A stretch of 32,619 nucleotides of DNA, taken from assembly GCF_900009145.1 (NCBI RefSeq), contig NZ_LN889803.1, positions 105,492-138,110 of the forward strand, read 5' to 3'. This document shows positions 32,601 to 32,619 of the stretch, piece after piece (positions within the stretch are counted from its first letter, which is position 1; each line of letters opens with the position of its first letter). The notes under the pieces are model-generated. The model made no database searches. It saw nothing but the letters and a program-made list of their open reading frames with translations, and had not been told where the DNA came from. Source of the stretch: Planktothrix tepida PCC 9214. GTDB lineage: Bacteria > Cyanobacteriota > Cyanobacteriia > Cyanobacteriales > Microcoleaceae. Made by a program: the position numbers and the translations under genes.

Positions 32601-32619
32601 TTAGAGTGCGGAGTGCGGA
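32147..32619. repeat. 473-bp direct repeat of 19079-19551
   Basis: The bases from 32147 to the window end correspond to 19079-19551 (offset 13068) without a difference seen by eye, in the same orientation. The copy starts at TTTAGTGGCAATTACC and runs through the amt stop into two GAGTGCG units. The left boundary adjoins a C-rich repeat; the right boundary is not visible. Confidence 0.93.

Overview
The window looks like the chromosome of a filamentous, Oscillatoria- or Planktothrix-like cyanobacterium. It is AT-rich, carries at least nine copies of the HIP1 octamer GCGATCGC (for example at 1630, 1821, 3767, 7283 and 7428), and encodes cyanobacteria-typical proteins (Psb35-like, Ycf51-like, pentapeptide-repeat proteins, Amt behind an NtcA box). 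Intergenic heptanucleotide and octanucleotide tandem repeats are abundant. The genus is a guess.

Layout. 1-0.6 kb: the 3' end of a glycosyltransferase and a decayed nucleotide-cyclase fragment. 0.8-3.7 kb: pfkA, tRNA-Leu(GAG) on the minus strand, accC. 3.7-6.7 kb: a coiled-coil protein on the minus strand, then small plus-strand genes: a Psb35-like photosystem II protein, an acidic 116-residue protein, a 69-residue membrane protein coupled to a start-less ORF, and an exported low-temperature-induced-like protein. 6.8-10.7 kb: mnmE and an epoxide-hydrolase-like protein (minus), a GNAT acetyltransferase and map (plus). 10.9-13 kb: a relic of a group II intron 3' end (domains V-VI) beside two tandem pentapeptide-repeat genes. 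13.1-15.4 kb (minus): an AI-2E-family membrane protein, a TIGR04282-type glycosyltransferase and a small membrane protein broken by a homopolymer frameshift. 15.7-17.6 kb: a KimA-like potassium transporter.

17.7-24.9 kb is the most coherent block and concerns nitrogen. An ammonium transporter gene has a perfect NtcA box and a hairpin-containing leader. It is followed by an SGNH hydrolase and a compact purine-degradation run: an HpxO-type urate hydroxylase, 5-hydroxyisourate hydrolase, OHCU decarboxylase and guanine deaminase. Together these cover guanine to xanthine and urate to S-allantoin; the xanthine-to-urate enzyme and allantoinase are not in the window. An SH3b protein with an L,D-transpeptidase-like motif closes the run.

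24.9-32.0 kb: Ycf51-like, slipin, larC, a YciO/YrdC protein, a TPR-methyltransferase, two small uncharacterised proteins and an FmdB-like protein. The last 473 bases (32147-32619) repeat, base for base as far as I can read, the 3' third of amt and the start of its flanking repeat. This is either a real truncated duplication or an assembly-edge artefact.

I see no CRISPR array, complete insertion sequence, phage module or rRNA gene. The points most worth follow-up are the urate cluster, the amt leader and the amt duplication, the intron relic, the frameshifted gene and the shared G-quadruplex-capable minisatellites.
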